A stretch of 62,108 nucleotides of DNA from Nocardia aobensis NBRC 100429 (GTDB lineage Bacteria > Actinomycetota > Actinomycetes > Mycobacteriales > Mycobacteriaceae), in NCBI RefSeq assembly GCF_000308375.1, contig NZ_BAFQ01000292.1:1-62108 (forward strand). Direction: 5' to 3'. Under the pieces are notes generated by a model that saw nothing but the letters and a program-made list of their open reading frames with translations, was not told the DNA's origin and did no database searches. Within the stretch, counting starts at the first letter, position 1, and each line of letters begins with the position of its first letter. Both the position numbers and the translations under genes were made by a program. Below, in pieces: positions 23,705 to 32,831 of this stretch.

Positions 23705-24442
23705 TCAGCTCACCAGTTTGGTGACCCAATCCGAATTCTCCACGTCGACGTTCTTGCCGCCGTCGAGCACGGTGGGGGTCTGCACCTGGCCGACCGCGTC
23801 CTTCAAGGCCGCGAGCGACGACTGGGCGTGGTTACGCGCCGAGTCCACCCGGTCCCCCTTGGCGATGCAGGATTGCACGTCGGCGGGCGCACCGGAATCC
23901 TTGGCGATCGCGGCCAATTGATCGTTGGTCAGATTGCCGCCGTCTTCGCTGGGCTGCTTCGTGGTGAACAGCGCCATGTGGAATTTCGAAAACACCGGGC
24001 CGTCACCGGCATCGGCCACACATTCGCTGGCGGCCACCGCGCGGGTGGAATAGTCCTTACTGCTCGACTTGGGATCCAGGAAGTTCACGAACCGGTAGCG
24101 CACCGCGAGCTTCCCCTGGTCTATCGCTTTGGCGATCTGCTGTCCGTAGTAATGCTCGAGCGCCCCGCAGGACGGGCACATCGGATCCTCGAACATATCG
24201 ATCGTCTTCGCCGCGGCGGTCTTACCGAGCACGATCGCGCCGTCGGAATCCAGTAGCGCCTGCACGGCGGGATCGTGCGCGGCGCCGTAGCCGTCCTCCT
24301 GCACCGTCAGACCATGGTCGCTGTTCCAGCGCACGACGAGCACCACGATCACCGCGACGACGACCAGAGCCACCGCGCCCAGCGCATACGTGGTGCGGTT
24401 CGACATCGGTCGCGGTGTGTATTTCGAATCCGAGGAATTCAC
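23705..24442 (-). CDS. Membrane-anchored DsbA-family thiol-disulfide protein
   Basis: A 245-residue protein with a short cytoplasmic N-terminus (NSSDSKYTPRPMSNRT), one membrane anchor (ALGAVALVVVAVIVVLVV) and an extracytoplasmic thioredoxin-fold domain with active site DPMCPSCGALEHYYG. A second Cys pair lies in ASECVAD and VQSCIAKGD. Likely catalyses disulfide formation or isomerisation outside the membrane. I chose GTG 24442; ATG 24406 (MSNRTTYALG) is possible. Confidence 0.88.
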   Translation of the reverse strand: MNSSDSKYTPRPMSNRTTYALGAVALVVVAVIVVLVVRWNSDHGLTVQEDGYGAAHDPAVQALLDSDGAIVLGKTAAAKTIDMFEDPMCPSCGALEHYYGQQIAKAIDQGKLAVRYRFVNFLDPKSSSKDYSTRAVAASECVADAGDGPVFSKFHMALFTTKQPSEDGGNLTNDQLAAIAKDSGAPADVQSCIAKGDRVDSARNHAQSSLAALKDAVGQVQTPTVLDGGKNVDVENSDWVTKLVS

Positions 24443-24517
24443 GGCGTCCACTCTGCCAAAACCGGTCCCTCGCCGGAATCCGGCCGTCCGATTTCCCGGC
24501 AACCGGATATCGCCGGC

Positions 24518-25114
24518 CTACGCCCGCGGTTCCTCCGCCTCGCCTGCGGGCACACCGACCAGTCCGTAGAGGACCAATTCCTCGAGCGAGCGGGCGAACC
24601 CCTCCGTATCGTCGATATCCCGGATACACATGGCGAACAGCGCGGCGCCGGCGATCATATCCAGCACGGTGTCCGAATCGACCCCGCCGCGGACGGCCCC
24701 GGAATCCAGATATCGCGCTAGTTCGCGCCGGGTCGGCGTATCAAGCCGTGCCGAAAGTTTCTGATACAGACCGGAATCCGCACGCATCTCGGTCATCAGC
24801 CCGGGCATCGCCTCGCGCGCGGGCCGCGCCCCGAAGAGCTGGATCGTGCCCCGGATCACCGTGCGGATCTCTTCGACCAGATCGGTCGCCACCTCTTCGC
24901 CGCCGACGTCCGGAAAGACCGCTCGCGCGATCAGATGCGCCTTCGACGGCCAGCGCCGGTAGATCGCGGGCCGGCTCACCCCGGCGCGGGTGGCGATCGC
25001 ATCGATCGACACGGCGGCATAGCCCCGTTCCACCAGCAGCTCGCGGGCAGCCTCGAGGATCGCTCGATCCACCTCCGGATCGCGATGCGGCCCGAGTCGA
25101 TGGCGAGCGTTCAC
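24518..25114 (-). CDS. TetR-family regulator
   Basis: A 198-residue repressor with HTH at about residues 30-60 (VSIDAIATRAGVSRPAIYRR, WPSKAHLI) and a TetR C-terminal helical domain. Divergent from the SDR gene, with two operator-like palindromes in the 94-base gap, so it likely represses both itself and the SDR/reductase operon. Ligand unknown. Confidence 0.9.
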   Translation of the reverse strand: MNARHRLGPHRDPEVDRAILEAARELLVERGYAAVSIDAIATRAGVSRPAIYRRWPSKAHLIARAVFPDVGGEEVATDLVEEIRTVIRGTIQLFGARPAREAMPGLMTEMRADSGLYQKLSARLDTPTRRELARYLDSGAVRGGVDSDTVLDMIAGAALFAMCIRDIDDTEGFARSLEELVLYGLVGVPAGEAEEPRA

Positions 25115-25148
25115 GACACAACCGTCCTTGTCAGCGCGAGCATCAGTC

Positions 25149-25187
25149 GTTACAGTCTGTCACATCTGAGTCGTTACATTCTGTAAC
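25149..25187. promoter_or_regulatory. Tandem TetR operators
   Basis: GTTACA-GTC-TGTCAC (25149-25163) and GTTACA-TTC-TGTAAC (25173-25187) are two copies of the same palindrome, the second perfect, with a 24-base period. They lie between divergent tetR and SDR genes. Confidence 0.72.
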
Positions 25188-25208
25188 TGCTGAATTCGAG
25201 GAGACGTC

Positions 25209-26036
25209 GTGTCCACTACCGACCAGCCGATCGCCGCCACGGATACCTATCGGCCACTCCCCCTGCTCGAGGGCAAGGTCGTCGTACTGTCGGGTGTGGG
25301 CCCGGGTCTCGGCCGCGCACTGGGCGCCGAGGCCGCCCGGATGGGCGCGGATCTGGTGCTGGTCAGCCGCACCGAGCGACGGCTGGAGAAGATGGCCGAG
25401 GTGGTGCGGTCCCACGGCCGCAAGGCGCTGGTGGTGCCCACCGACATCACCGACGAAGAGCAGCGCAGTGCGCTGGTCGAGCGGGCCCTCGCCGAATTCG
25501 GCCGAGTCGACTGCCTGATCAACAACGCCTTCGCCATCCCGCCGATGGAACCGATCACCGGGATCGAGCTGGACGCGCTGCGCACCGCGAACGAGACGAA
25601 TGTCTTCGCGCCGCTGCGGCTTTCGACACTGTTCGCCGATGCGCTGGCCGCCACGCGCGGCTCGATCATCATGCTGAATTCCTGTGTGAGCTTCGATTCC
25701 GAGCCGATCTACGCCGGGTACAAACTGTCGAAGGGCACACTCGCCCATCTCGCCTCGTCGCTGGCCACCGAACTGGGCCCGCGCGGCATCCGGGTCAACA
25801 GCGTCGCGCCCTCCTACATCTACGAGGACGTGAACAAGGCCTACTTCGACTGGCTCGCCGCCCAGGACGGCGTCACCCACGAGGAGATCTACCGGCGCAA
25901 GGCCGAACCCACCGACCTCAAACGCCTCGCCGCCCCGGAGGAGGTGGCCCGCGCCGCCCTGTTCCTCGCCAGCGACCTCGCCTCCGCCGTCACGGGACAG
26001 ATTCTCACCGTCGACTGCGGCGAATACCACAATTGA
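25209..26036 (+). CDS. SDR-family oxidoreductase
   Basis: A 275-residue short-chain dehydrogenase. Cofactor loop GVGPGLGRALG (about residues 29-39; the usual TGxxxGxG is altered to SGVGPGLG), NNAF, catalytic Ser in MLNSCVSF and Tyr/Lys in AGYKLSKG. The C-terminal GQILTVDCGEYHN is standard. GTG start 21 bases after the second operator. Followed 26 bases later by a dehydrogenase-like gene, implying one catabolic or detoxification operon under TetR control; substrate unknown. Confidence 0.9.
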   Translation: MSTTDQPIAATDTYRPLPLLEGKVVVLSGVGPGLGRALGAEAARMGADLVLVSRTERRLEKMAEVVRSHGRKALVVPTDITDEEQRSALVERALAEFGRVDCLINNAFAIPPMEPITGIELDALRTANETNVFAPLRLSTLFADALAATRGSIIMLNSCVSFDSEPIYAGYKLSKGTLAHLASSLATELGPRGIRVNSVAPSYIYEDVNKAYFDWLAAQDGVTHEEIYRRKAEPTDLKRLAAPEEVARAALFLASDLASAVTGQILTVDCGEYHN

Positions 26037-26062
26037 AATAATCACGGCTGCAAGGAGTTCCG

Positions 26063-27142
26063 GTGACCGACGCGAAGAAGCGAATCGTCCTCTGGGGTAC
26101 CGGGGTGGTGGGCTCGATGGTGCTCGCCGAGATCATCCGCCATCCGGTCTTCGAACTGGTGGGCGTCGGTGTCAGCAACCCGGACAAGGTCGGGCGTGAC
26201 GCCGGACTGCTGTGCGGCGGCGGCGAAACCGGTATCCGCGCCACGGATTCGGTGGCGGAACTGATCGCGCTGCGCCCCGACGCGGTGGTGCACTACGGGC
26301 CGACCGCACAGTTCGCCGACGAGAACATCCGGGTCATCGGGTCGTTCCTGCGGGCGGGGATCGACGTGTGCTCGACCGCGATGACACCGTGGGTGTGGCC
26401 GGAGATGGCGCAGACACCCGCCGCCTGGCGCGATCCGATCACCGAGGCGTGCGCCGCTGGTGGCGCGTCCTGCTTCACCACCGGTATCGATCCGGGCTTC
26501 GCCAACGACCTGTTCCCGATGACACTGCTGGGCCTGTGCGGGGAGGTGGAGTCGGTGCGCGCCTCGGAGCTGCTCGACTACACCTCCTACGAGGGCGATT
26601 ACGAAGTCGAGATGGGCATCGGGCGGCCGCCGGAATTCCAGGCCATGCTGGAGATACCCGAGCTGCTGATCATGGCGTGGGGCGCCACCGTGCCGATGAT
26701 CGCGACGGCCGTCGGCATCGAACTCGACACCATCACGACCACGTGGGAGAAATGGGTGACTCCCGTGGATCGGCCGTCCGCGAAGGGTGTCGTCGCGGCC
26801 GGCGACGTCGCCGCCATCCGGTTCACGATCAACGGGGTCTACCGCGGCCGCGAGGTCATCACGCTCGAGCACGTCAACCGCATCGGCACCGACGCGGCTC
26901 CCGACTGGCCCGCCGGCACGAAGGACGATGTGTACCGGGTCGACATCGTCGGCTCGCCGTCCATCTCGCAGGAAACCTCCTTCCGGTTCACCGACGGATC
27001 GGGGCGCACCCCCGCTGTGGCCGGATGTCTCGCCACCGGGATGCGGGCCCTGAATGCCGTTCCCGCGGTCAACGCCCTGCCGCCCGGTTGGGTGACACCG
27101 CTGGACCTGCCCCTCGTCCCCGGCATCGGCACCATTCGCTGA
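26063..27142 (+). CDS. Dihydrodipicolinate-reductase-like NAD(P)-dependent dehydrogenase
   Basis: A 359-residue protein with an N-terminal Rossmann motif (RIVLWGTGVVGSMVLAEIIR) and a DapB-like fold, resembling the family that includes 2,4-diaminopentanoate dehydrogenase. No lysine-pathway partners are nearby, so it is not DapB itself. GTG start with AAGGAG upstream. Probably acts with the SDR encoded just before it on the same compound class. Confidence 0.82.
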   Translation: MTDAKKRIVLWGTGVVGSMVLAEIIRHPVFELVGVGVSNPDKVGRDAGLLCGGGETGIRATDSVAELIALRPDAVVHYGPTAQFADENIRVIGSFLRAGIDVCSTAMTPWVWPEMAQTPAAWRDPITEACAAGGASCFTTGIDPGFANDLFPMTLLGLCGEVESVRASELLDYTSYEGDYEVEMGIGRPPEFQAMLEIPELLIMAWGATVPMIATAVGIELDTITTTWEKWVTPVDRPSAKGVVAAGDVAAIRFTINGVYRGREVITLEHVNRIGTDAAPDWPAGTKDDVYRVDIVGSPSISQETSFRFTDGSGRTPAVAGCLATGMRALNAVPAVNALPPGWVTPLDLPLVPGIGTIR

Positions 27143-27239
27143 GATACCGGAAGGCGCTCTCCCGCAGCGTCTTTCGGGGGCAGCTCCGAATTCGCGCCGC
27201 AGGCCGAGTAGGCCGGCGACGCGAACTCGCAGCCTGTGC

Positions 27240-27947
27240 TCACTTCGCCGGCTGCCCCTTCGGGACGAACGGCTCGTTGATTGTGGTGAAGTACTGAATC
27301 ACCGAGGCGACGGCCACCGGGGCCGCGACCAGCAAGGCGCCCGCGAAGGCGCCGATCCCCGCACCCACGGCGATCCCGGCCAGACAGCCCGCCAGGGGCC
27401 CCGCACCGAACAGCGCCGCGAGAATGCCGGTGACGACGGCGCCGACCAGCGCTCCGCCGATACATCCGGCGATACCGCCGATCGCGGTGCCGACCGCGGC
27501 GCCACCCGCGGCGGCGGTCGTAATCTGCAGCGCGGCACGGGAAAACGCCGCCTGCTCTCGCTCGTAGCGGGTACGCCACGGCGCCTCGTCCTCGAACGGC
27601 AGCGCGACCGGAGTGAGGGTGGCGGTGTGGTCACGAATCGATGCCTCGACCGGATAGGCGACGTCGTCGATACGAATCGTCAGCGGGATCCCCGCCAGTA
27701 CCGCACCGGCGGCGGATCTGATCCGGAAGATCCCGTCCGAGACGTCCATCGAGCCCGAATCGGTGGTGATCACCGCTGCGGCACCGGTATTCATGGCCCG
27801 GTAGTGCACGGCGCCGTCCGTGGCAGCACTGTTCGGTGCCGGCGCCGCGGTATCCGGCAGGGCAGGGTCGGCCGCGGCGTACGCGGACGAGGCGGTGACG
27901 GTCGCGATGGCGAGCGTGGTGGCGGCTACCCAGCGTTGAACCCTCAT
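27240..27947 (-). CDS. Secreted hypothetical protein with glycine-zipper C-terminus
   Basis: A 235-residue protein with a Sec signal peptide (MRVQRWVAATTLAIATVTAS, cleavage near AYAAADP). The central domain of about 80 residues may be beta-rich (PLTIRIDDVAYPVEASI). The second half is dominated by Gly/Ala repeats (GGAAVGTAIGGIAGCIGGAL) that look like membrane-inserting glycine zippers. Similar proteins are common in Nocardia; function unknown. It stands alone, pointing towards the reductase gene. Confidence 0.72.
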   Translation of the reverse strand: MRVQRWVAATTLAIATVTASSAYAAADPALPDTAAPAPNSAATDGAVHYRAMNTGAAAVITTDSGSMDVSDGIFRIRSAAGAVLAGIPLTIRIDDVAYPVEASIRDHTATLTPVALPFEDEAPWRTRYEREQAAFSRAALQITTAAAGGAAVGTAIGGIAGCIGGALVGAVVTGILAALFGAGPLAGCLAGIAVGAGIGAFAGALLVAAPVAVASVIQYFTTINEPFVPKGQPAK

Positions 27948-28150
27948 CGGTTCTCCTCTCGAAAATCACCGTGGCACTGCACAATTGCGGACACGGCCGA
28001 CGGTGATACGCAAACAACATGCCTGTGGAACATGTCACAGCGCGGCGCGTGCAGGGAGCGGCCTCTCGTTCAGCGGGACACGGGCGGTGAACCGGGGATC
28101 CGCGCCGGATCGCCGGCTGTCGGCACACACTTCGGTCAGCGCACGACGAA

Positions 28151-28176
28151 TCGCCGCCGGCACGGGCCGGCGGCGA
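28151..28176 (-). terminator. GC-rich hairpin after the lipase gene
   Basis: TCGCCGCCGG and CCGGCGGCGA pair across CACGGG, 24 bases past the lipase stop on the minus strand. No U-run, as is common for actinobacterial hairpin terminators. Confidence 0.5.
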
Positions 28177-28199
28177 GACACTCTGTGTCGCAGTGAGTT

Positions 28200-29387
28200 T
28201 CAGTGACCGCAGGAGGTGGCGGTCGGCTCGCCCGCCATCACCCGCGCCACGAAATCCTGAGCGTCGGCCAGTGACGCGGGCACACTGCCGCGATGATCCT
28301 GGCCGTCGTAGACCCGGTAGTCGATGCGAACTCCCCTGCCGCACAGCGTTTTCACCAGAGCGTCGGTACCCGGTTTCGCGACGGCGGCATCGGCCGTGCC
28401 CTGGGCGATCATCGTCGGCACGGTCGGGGTCACGCGGCTGGGGTCCTGCTCGTCCAGATAGCGGGTCAGCGGTCCGACGTCCGCGTTCGGCGCGAAGACC
28501 TGCGCCGGCGGCACCGGTGGCACCGCGCGGATCTGGGCGAGGCAGCCGGTCCGCGCGGCGGTGAGCAGCGGCGCGGCCTGCGGCGTCACCAACGCGTCCG
28601 GATCGATGGCCGGTTCGGCGGCGTGCGCGCCCAGCAGAATCACCGGCAGGAAAGCTTCGGCCCCTTCGGCGCCGGGGCGATTCGATCGCAGGTAGTCGAC
28701 GGTCCCGCTCAGCCCCACCCCACCGGGCGCGATCGACACCGCACCCTTCAGCTCCAGTTCAGGCGCCCGCGCGGCCCCGGCCTGCGCGGTGAACAACGCC
28801 GCCTGCCCGCCCTGACTGTGCCCGGCGACGACCCAGCGCTTCCCGATCGTGGGATCCAGCGCCCGGGCCGCGCGCACGATGTCGACGACCGTATCGGCCT
28901 CGCTCGCGCCGTTGATGTACGGATGCCCGCCGGGAGTGCCGAGCCCTTCGTAATCGGTCTGAACCACGGCATAGCCCTTGGCGACCCAGCTGCCGAGGAT
29001 CCGGTTCACCGGTCCCAGGTAGTCGTGATCCGGACCGTCCGCGGTGTCGGCGGAGGGCGCGCAGGTGTCGGCGTAGCCGGTGGTCCCGTGGGCCCAGCTC
29101 AGCACCGGCCAGCCGTCCTTCGGCGGTGCTCCCGCAGGCACCGCGACGGTGCCCGACACCACGATCGGCTGCCCGTGCGCATCGTCGGAGACATAGGTGA
29201 TCAGGCGCGTGCTCGCCGCACCGGACAGGGCGGCGGCACTCGTCAGCGGCCGCGCGGTCAGCAACTGTCCCGCGCGCAGGGTGGCGGGATCGGTCTCCGA
29301 GGCGCCGGAGCAGGCGACGGCCGCCAAGCCCACTGCCAGGACACCGACGCCGATCCGAGCCGATTTCCGTATTCGACGAGCCGGCAC
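28200..29387 (-). CDS. Secretory lipase-family lipoprotein (alpha/beta hydrolase)
   Basis: A 395-residue exported hydrolase. A lipobox (GLAAVACSG) follows the signal peptide, so it should be lipid-anchored outside the membrane. The nucleophile elbow is WVVAGHSQGGQAALF (about residue 185), with a C-terminal Asp/His region (GTADAAVAKPG, GQDHRGSVP). The layout matches the LIP secretory lipase family. Start at GTG 29387 with GGAG seven bases away; the frame stays open upstream but reads as shadow of the MFS gene. Confidence 0.88.
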   Translation of the reverse strand: MPARRIRKSARIGVGVLAVGLAAVACSGASETDPATLRAGQLLTARPLTSAAALSGAASTRLITYVSDDAHGQPIVVSGTVAVPAGAPPKDGWPVLSWAHGTTGYADTCAPSADTADGPDHDYLGPVNRILGSWVAKGYAVVQTDYEGLGTPGGHPYINGASEADTVVDIVRAARALDPTIGKRWVVAGHSQGGQAALFTAQAGAARAPELELKGAVSIAPGGVGLSGTVDYLRSNRPGAEGAEAFLPVILLGAHAAEPAIDPDALVTPQAAPLLTAARTGCLAQIRAVPPVPPAQVFAPNADVGPLTRYLDEQDPSRVTPTVPTMIAQGTADAAVAKPGTDALVKTLCGRGVRIDYRVYDGQDHRGSVPASLADAQDFVARVMAGEPTATSCGH

Positions 29388-29497
29388 GGTGATCTCCGTT
29401 CTGTGGATCCAGTAGGTCGGCCACAGGGTAGGGCGGTCTCGGCGATCGAAGGCCGATGCTCCCGCCAGGTAGGACCGCGCGGCCGACGTCGCGGCAC

Positions 29498-30715
29498 TCA
29501 GTCGGCGGACGCGGTGACCAGATGCCTCCGCAGCGGCTCGCGCACCACCGTCCATCCGGCCGCGGCCACCACCAGCAGCGCACCGGTCACCGTGAGCGCG
29601 AATCCGAACGACACCCGCTGCGCCAGCCACCCGATGGCGATCGGCCCCACGACGGTGCCCAGATCGGCGGCCATCTGATAACCGGCCAGCACCGGGCCAC
29701 CGCGCGCCCGCGGGCCGATCACATCGGCGACCGCAGCCTGCTGCGCGGGTGTGTACATTCCGGAGCCGAGACCGGCCACGAACGAGGCCCCCAGCAGCCA
29801 CACCACATTCGGCGCGAGCCCCAGCGCGATCGTGCCCGTCGCGCACACCAGGGTGCCGGCGATCAGGAAGGGTCTGCGCCCCCATTGGTCCGACAAGCGG
29901 CCGGAGGCGAACAGCACCGCGGCATTCCCCGAGGCGAAGACCGTCAACGCCACCCCCGCGACTCCCGGCGACTCGCCGAGAACCTCCACGACCAGCAGCG
30001 GAACCAGCGCCATCCGCACGCCGAACACCGCCGCGCCGTTGGCGAAGTTGGACCACAGCACGGCCCGGTACACCGGATCGGCCAGTGCGCGACCGAAACT
30101 CACCACCGACATCGGCTCGGCGCCCACCGGTTCGGCCAGATGCGAACCGCGCAGCTTCCAGAACACCACGCCACTCGCCGCCAGCAGGGCCACCGCGTAG
30201 ATCGCGAACGGCGCACGCAGCCCCAGCCCGCTCAGCGCACCACCGAGCAGCGGACCGGCCAGCGAGCCGATCAGGAAACTGGTGGACCACAACCCGGACA
30301 CCCGCCCCCGCTCACCGGGCGGCGACAGCCGGATGACCAGTCCCAGCGAGGAGACCGTGAACATGGTCGATCCGATCCCGCCCAGCGAACGCAGCACGAT
30401 CAGCTGCCAATAGGTCTGTGCCAGCGCACACGCGCCGGTGGACAGGGCCACGACCAGCAGACCCGTGAGATACAGCGCGCGCTCACCGAACCGCTGCACC
30501 AGCCGCCCGCTCACCGGCGCGAACAGCAGGCGCATCAGCGCGAAACTGCTCACGATCGCCGAGGCGGCCGCGACATCGACGCCGAAGCTGCGGGCGAACT
30601 GCGGCAACGCCGGTGCGACCAGCCCGAATCCGAGCGCGATGATGAATGCCGCGCCGATCAGCACCCAGGTCTCGGCGGGCAGCCGGGAACCGGCACCGTG
30701 ACTGTCGTTCACCAC
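29498..30715 (-). CDS. MFS transporter, 12-helix
   Basis: About 405 residues, twelve membrane segments. The motif-A loop is SGRLVQRFGERALYLTG, repeated in the second half as SGRLSDQWGRRPFLIAG. GTG start at 30715 or 30712, ten bases after the pgm stop, so read-through from pgm is likely. Sugar, drug or siderophore specificity cannot be read from the sequence. Confidence 0.88.
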   Translation of the reverse strand: MVNDSHGAGSRLPAETWVLIGAAFIIALGFGLVAPALPQFARSFGVDVAAASAIVSSFALMRLLFAPVSGRLVQRFGERALYLTGLLVVALSTGACALAQTYWQLIVLRSLGGIGSTMFTVSSLGLVIRLSPPGERGRVSGLWSTSFLIGSLAGPLLGGALSGLGLRAPFAIYAVALLAASGVVFWKLRGSHLAEPVGAEPMSVVSFGRALADPVYRAVLWSNFANGAAVFGVRMALVPLLVVEVLGESPGVAGVALTVFASGNAAVLFASGRLSDQWGRRPFLIAGTLVCATGTIALGLAPNVVWLLGASFVAGLGSGMYTPAQQAAVADVIGPRARGGPVLAGYQMAADLGTVVGPIAIGWLAQRVSFGFALTVTGALLVVAAAGWTVVREPLRRHLVTASAD

Positions 30716-30726
30716 ATGCCCGCGAA

Positions 30727-32382
30727 TCAGTCGACCGCGGACTCCTCGATGCCGAGTGCGCGTCCGACCACTTCCTCCGCGGCCGCCTGCACCTGCGCCA
30801 GATGTTCGGGTCCCTCGAACGATTCGGCGTAGATCTTGTACTTGTCCTCGGTGCCCGACGGGCGGGCCGCGAACCACGCGTTCTCGGTGGTGACCTTGAC
30901 CCCGCCCAGCGCCGCGCCGTTGCCGCGGGCGCGGGTCTGCACCGACAGCACCGATTCCCCGGCGATGTCGGTGGTGGTGATGTCGTCCGGTGTCAGTGCG
31001 GCCAGCCGCCGCTTCTGCTCGGCATTCGCGACGGCATCGATGCGCGCGTAAGCCGGTGTGCCGTAACGCTTTTCGAGTTCGGCGTAGCGCGCCGACGGAC
31101 TCTGGCCGGTGACCGCGGTGATCTCGGCGGCCAGCAGCGCCAGCAGGATGCCGTCCTTGTCCGTGGTCCACACCGTGCCGTCGTGGCGCAGGAACGAGGC
31201 CCCGGCGCTCTCCTCACCGCCGAAAGCCAGGGAACCGCTGAACAATCCGGGGACGAACCATTTGAAGCCGACCGGCACCTCGTGGGTCTGCCGGCCCAGC
31301 ACGCCGACCACGCGATCGATCATCGAGGAGGTCACCGCGGTCTTGCCGATCTTGGTCAGCGCGTCCCATCCCATCCGGTTGGCGACCAGATATTCGATGG
31401 CGACCGCCAGGAAGTGGTTGGGATTCATCAATCCCGCATCGGGTGTCACGATGCCGTGCCGGTCGGCGTCGGCGTCGTTGCCGGTGGAGATGTCGTAGTC
31501 GTCGCGGATCGCCACCAGCGAGGCCATCGCATAGCGCGAGGACGGATCCATCCGGATCTTGCCGTCGCTGTCGAGAGTCATGAACCGCCAAGTGGGGTCG
31601 ACGAACGGATTGACCACCTCGAGTTCGAGGTCGTAGCGCTGGCCGATCTCCTCCCAGTAGTCGACGCTGGCGCCGCCCATCGGGTCCGCGCCCAACCGGA
31701 TTCCGGCGCCGCGCACCGCGTCCAGATTCAACACGTTGGGCAGATCGGCGATGTATTGGTCGAGATAGTCGTAGCGCTGCACACCGGTGGCCAGCGCATG
31801 CTGCAGCGTGGTGCGTTTGATTCCGGCCAGCCCGCCACGCAGCAGTTCGTTGGCGCGCTCGGCGATGGCGTCGGTCGCGACCGTATCGGCCGGCCCGCCG
31901 TGCGGCGGGTTGTATTTGAAACCGCCGTCGCGGGGCGGATTGTGCGACGGCGTGACCACGATGCCGTCGGCCTGATGGCGGGTGCCGCCCCGATTGTGGC
32001 GCAGCACCGCGTGACTGAGCGCCGGGGTCGGCGTATAACGCCCGCGGCTGTCGATCACGGCGGTCACATCGTTGGCGGCCAGCACCTCCAGCGCGGTGGT
32101 CCACGCCGGTTCCGAGAGCGCGTGGGTGTCGCGAGCCAGATACACCGGGCCGGTGATGCCGCGGGTGGCGCGATACTCCACGATCGCCTGGGTGATGGCG
32201 AGGATGTGGGCCTCGTTGAACGCGCAATCGAGGCTCGAACCGCGATGGCCGGACGTGCCGAAGACCACCTGCTGGGCGGGTTCGGCGGGATCGGGGATGC
32301 GGCTGTAGTACGCCGTCACCAGATGCGGCAGATCCTCGAGATCGCTGGCCCGCGCCGGTCGGCCGGCTCGATCGTGGGCCAT
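30727..32382 (-). CDS. pgm: Phosphoglucomutase (alpha-D-glucose type)
   Basis: A 551-residue enzyme interconverting glucose 1- and 6-phosphate for glycogen, trehalose and cell-wall sugars. Signatures: VVFGTSGHRGSSLD near the N-terminus, the active-site phosphoserine loop VVTPSHNPPRDGGFKYN (about residues 140-157), the metal loop NDADADRHGIV, the sugar-binding GGEESAGASFL and the phosphate-binding RPSGTEDKYKIYAESF at the C-terminus. ATG 32382 with GGGAGG upstream. Confidence 0.97.
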   Translation of the reverse strand: MAHDRAGRPARASDLEDLPHLVTAYYSRIPDPAEPAQQVVFGTSGHRGSSLDCAFNEAHILAITQAIVEYRATRGITGPVYLARDTHALSEPAWTTALEVLAANDVTAVIDSRGRYTPTPALSHAVLRHNRGGTRHQADGIVVTPSHNPPRDGGFKYNPPHGGPADTVATDAIAERANELLRGGLAGIKRTTLQHALATGVQRYDYLDQYIADLPNVLNLDAVRGAGIRLGADPMGGASVDYWEEIGQRYDLELEVVNPFVDPTWRFMTLDSDGKIRMDPSSRYAMASLVAIRDDYDISTGNDADADRHGIVTPDAGLMNPNHFLAVAIEYLVANRMGWDALTKIGKTAVTSSMIDRVVGVLGRQTHEVPVGFKWFVPGLFSGSLAFGGEESAGASFLRHDGTVWTTDKDGILLALLAAEITAVTGQSPSARYAELEKRYGTPAYARIDAVANAEQKRRLAALTPDDITTTDIAGESVLSVQTRARGNGAALGGVKVTTENAWFAARPSGTEDKYKIYAESFEGPEHLAQVQAAAEEVVGRALGIEESAVD

Positions 32383-32429
32383 GCTCGGGCCTCCCTTCCT
32401 CGGCGCCTGCGCCCGGCTCGTCATCACAA

Positions 32430-32831
32430 TCACGGCGACACCCCGCCCGACTGCCACACCTGGACCGCGGACAGGGTCACGGTCCCGGATTCGAAGAGTT
32501 CGGCGTTGGCCACCACGAAATCGCGCAGCAGCTGCGAATCGTCGATGATCATCACCATCACGGGCAGGTTCTCGGCGAGATCCAGCATGCGGCTGGTGTG
32601 GATGCGCGAGGAGACGCCGTAGCCCTCCATACCGCGCCAGACGCTGGCCCCGGCCAGGCCGCTGTCGCGCGCCCGCCGCACGATCTCGTGATAGCGGGGC
32701 CGATGCTTGTAGTGGTCGTCCTCACCGAGCAGCACCGTCAAGCGGGCCGCGGACCGCCAGCGTGGATCCGGCTGCCACGCATCGGCTTCGGTGACGATCT
32801 GCATCGCGGACTCGTCCGGTGCTTCACTCAT
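32430..32831 (-). CDS. DUF190-family small protein
   Basis: A 133-residue soluble protein (ARLTVLLGEDDHYKHRPRYH, GLAGASVWRGMEGYGVSSRI) of the PII-like fold family usually encoded beside the fluoride channel CrcB. No crcB gene is present on either side here. ATG 32831 with GGGGG upstream; 47 bases before pgm, same strand, so likely co-transcribed. Confidence 0.88.
   Translation of the reverse strand: MSEAPDESAMQIVTEADAWQPDPRWRSAARLTVLLGEDDHYKHRPRYHEIVRRARDSGLAGASVWRGMEGYGVSSRIHTSRMLDLAENLPVMVMIIDDSQLLRDFVVANAELFESGTVTLSAVQVWQSGGVSP

Noticed and set aside
28200..30290. Lipase gene extended to 696 codons
   Set aside because: The upstream part is antisense-like shadow of the MFS gene; signal peptide and lipobox place the start at 29387.
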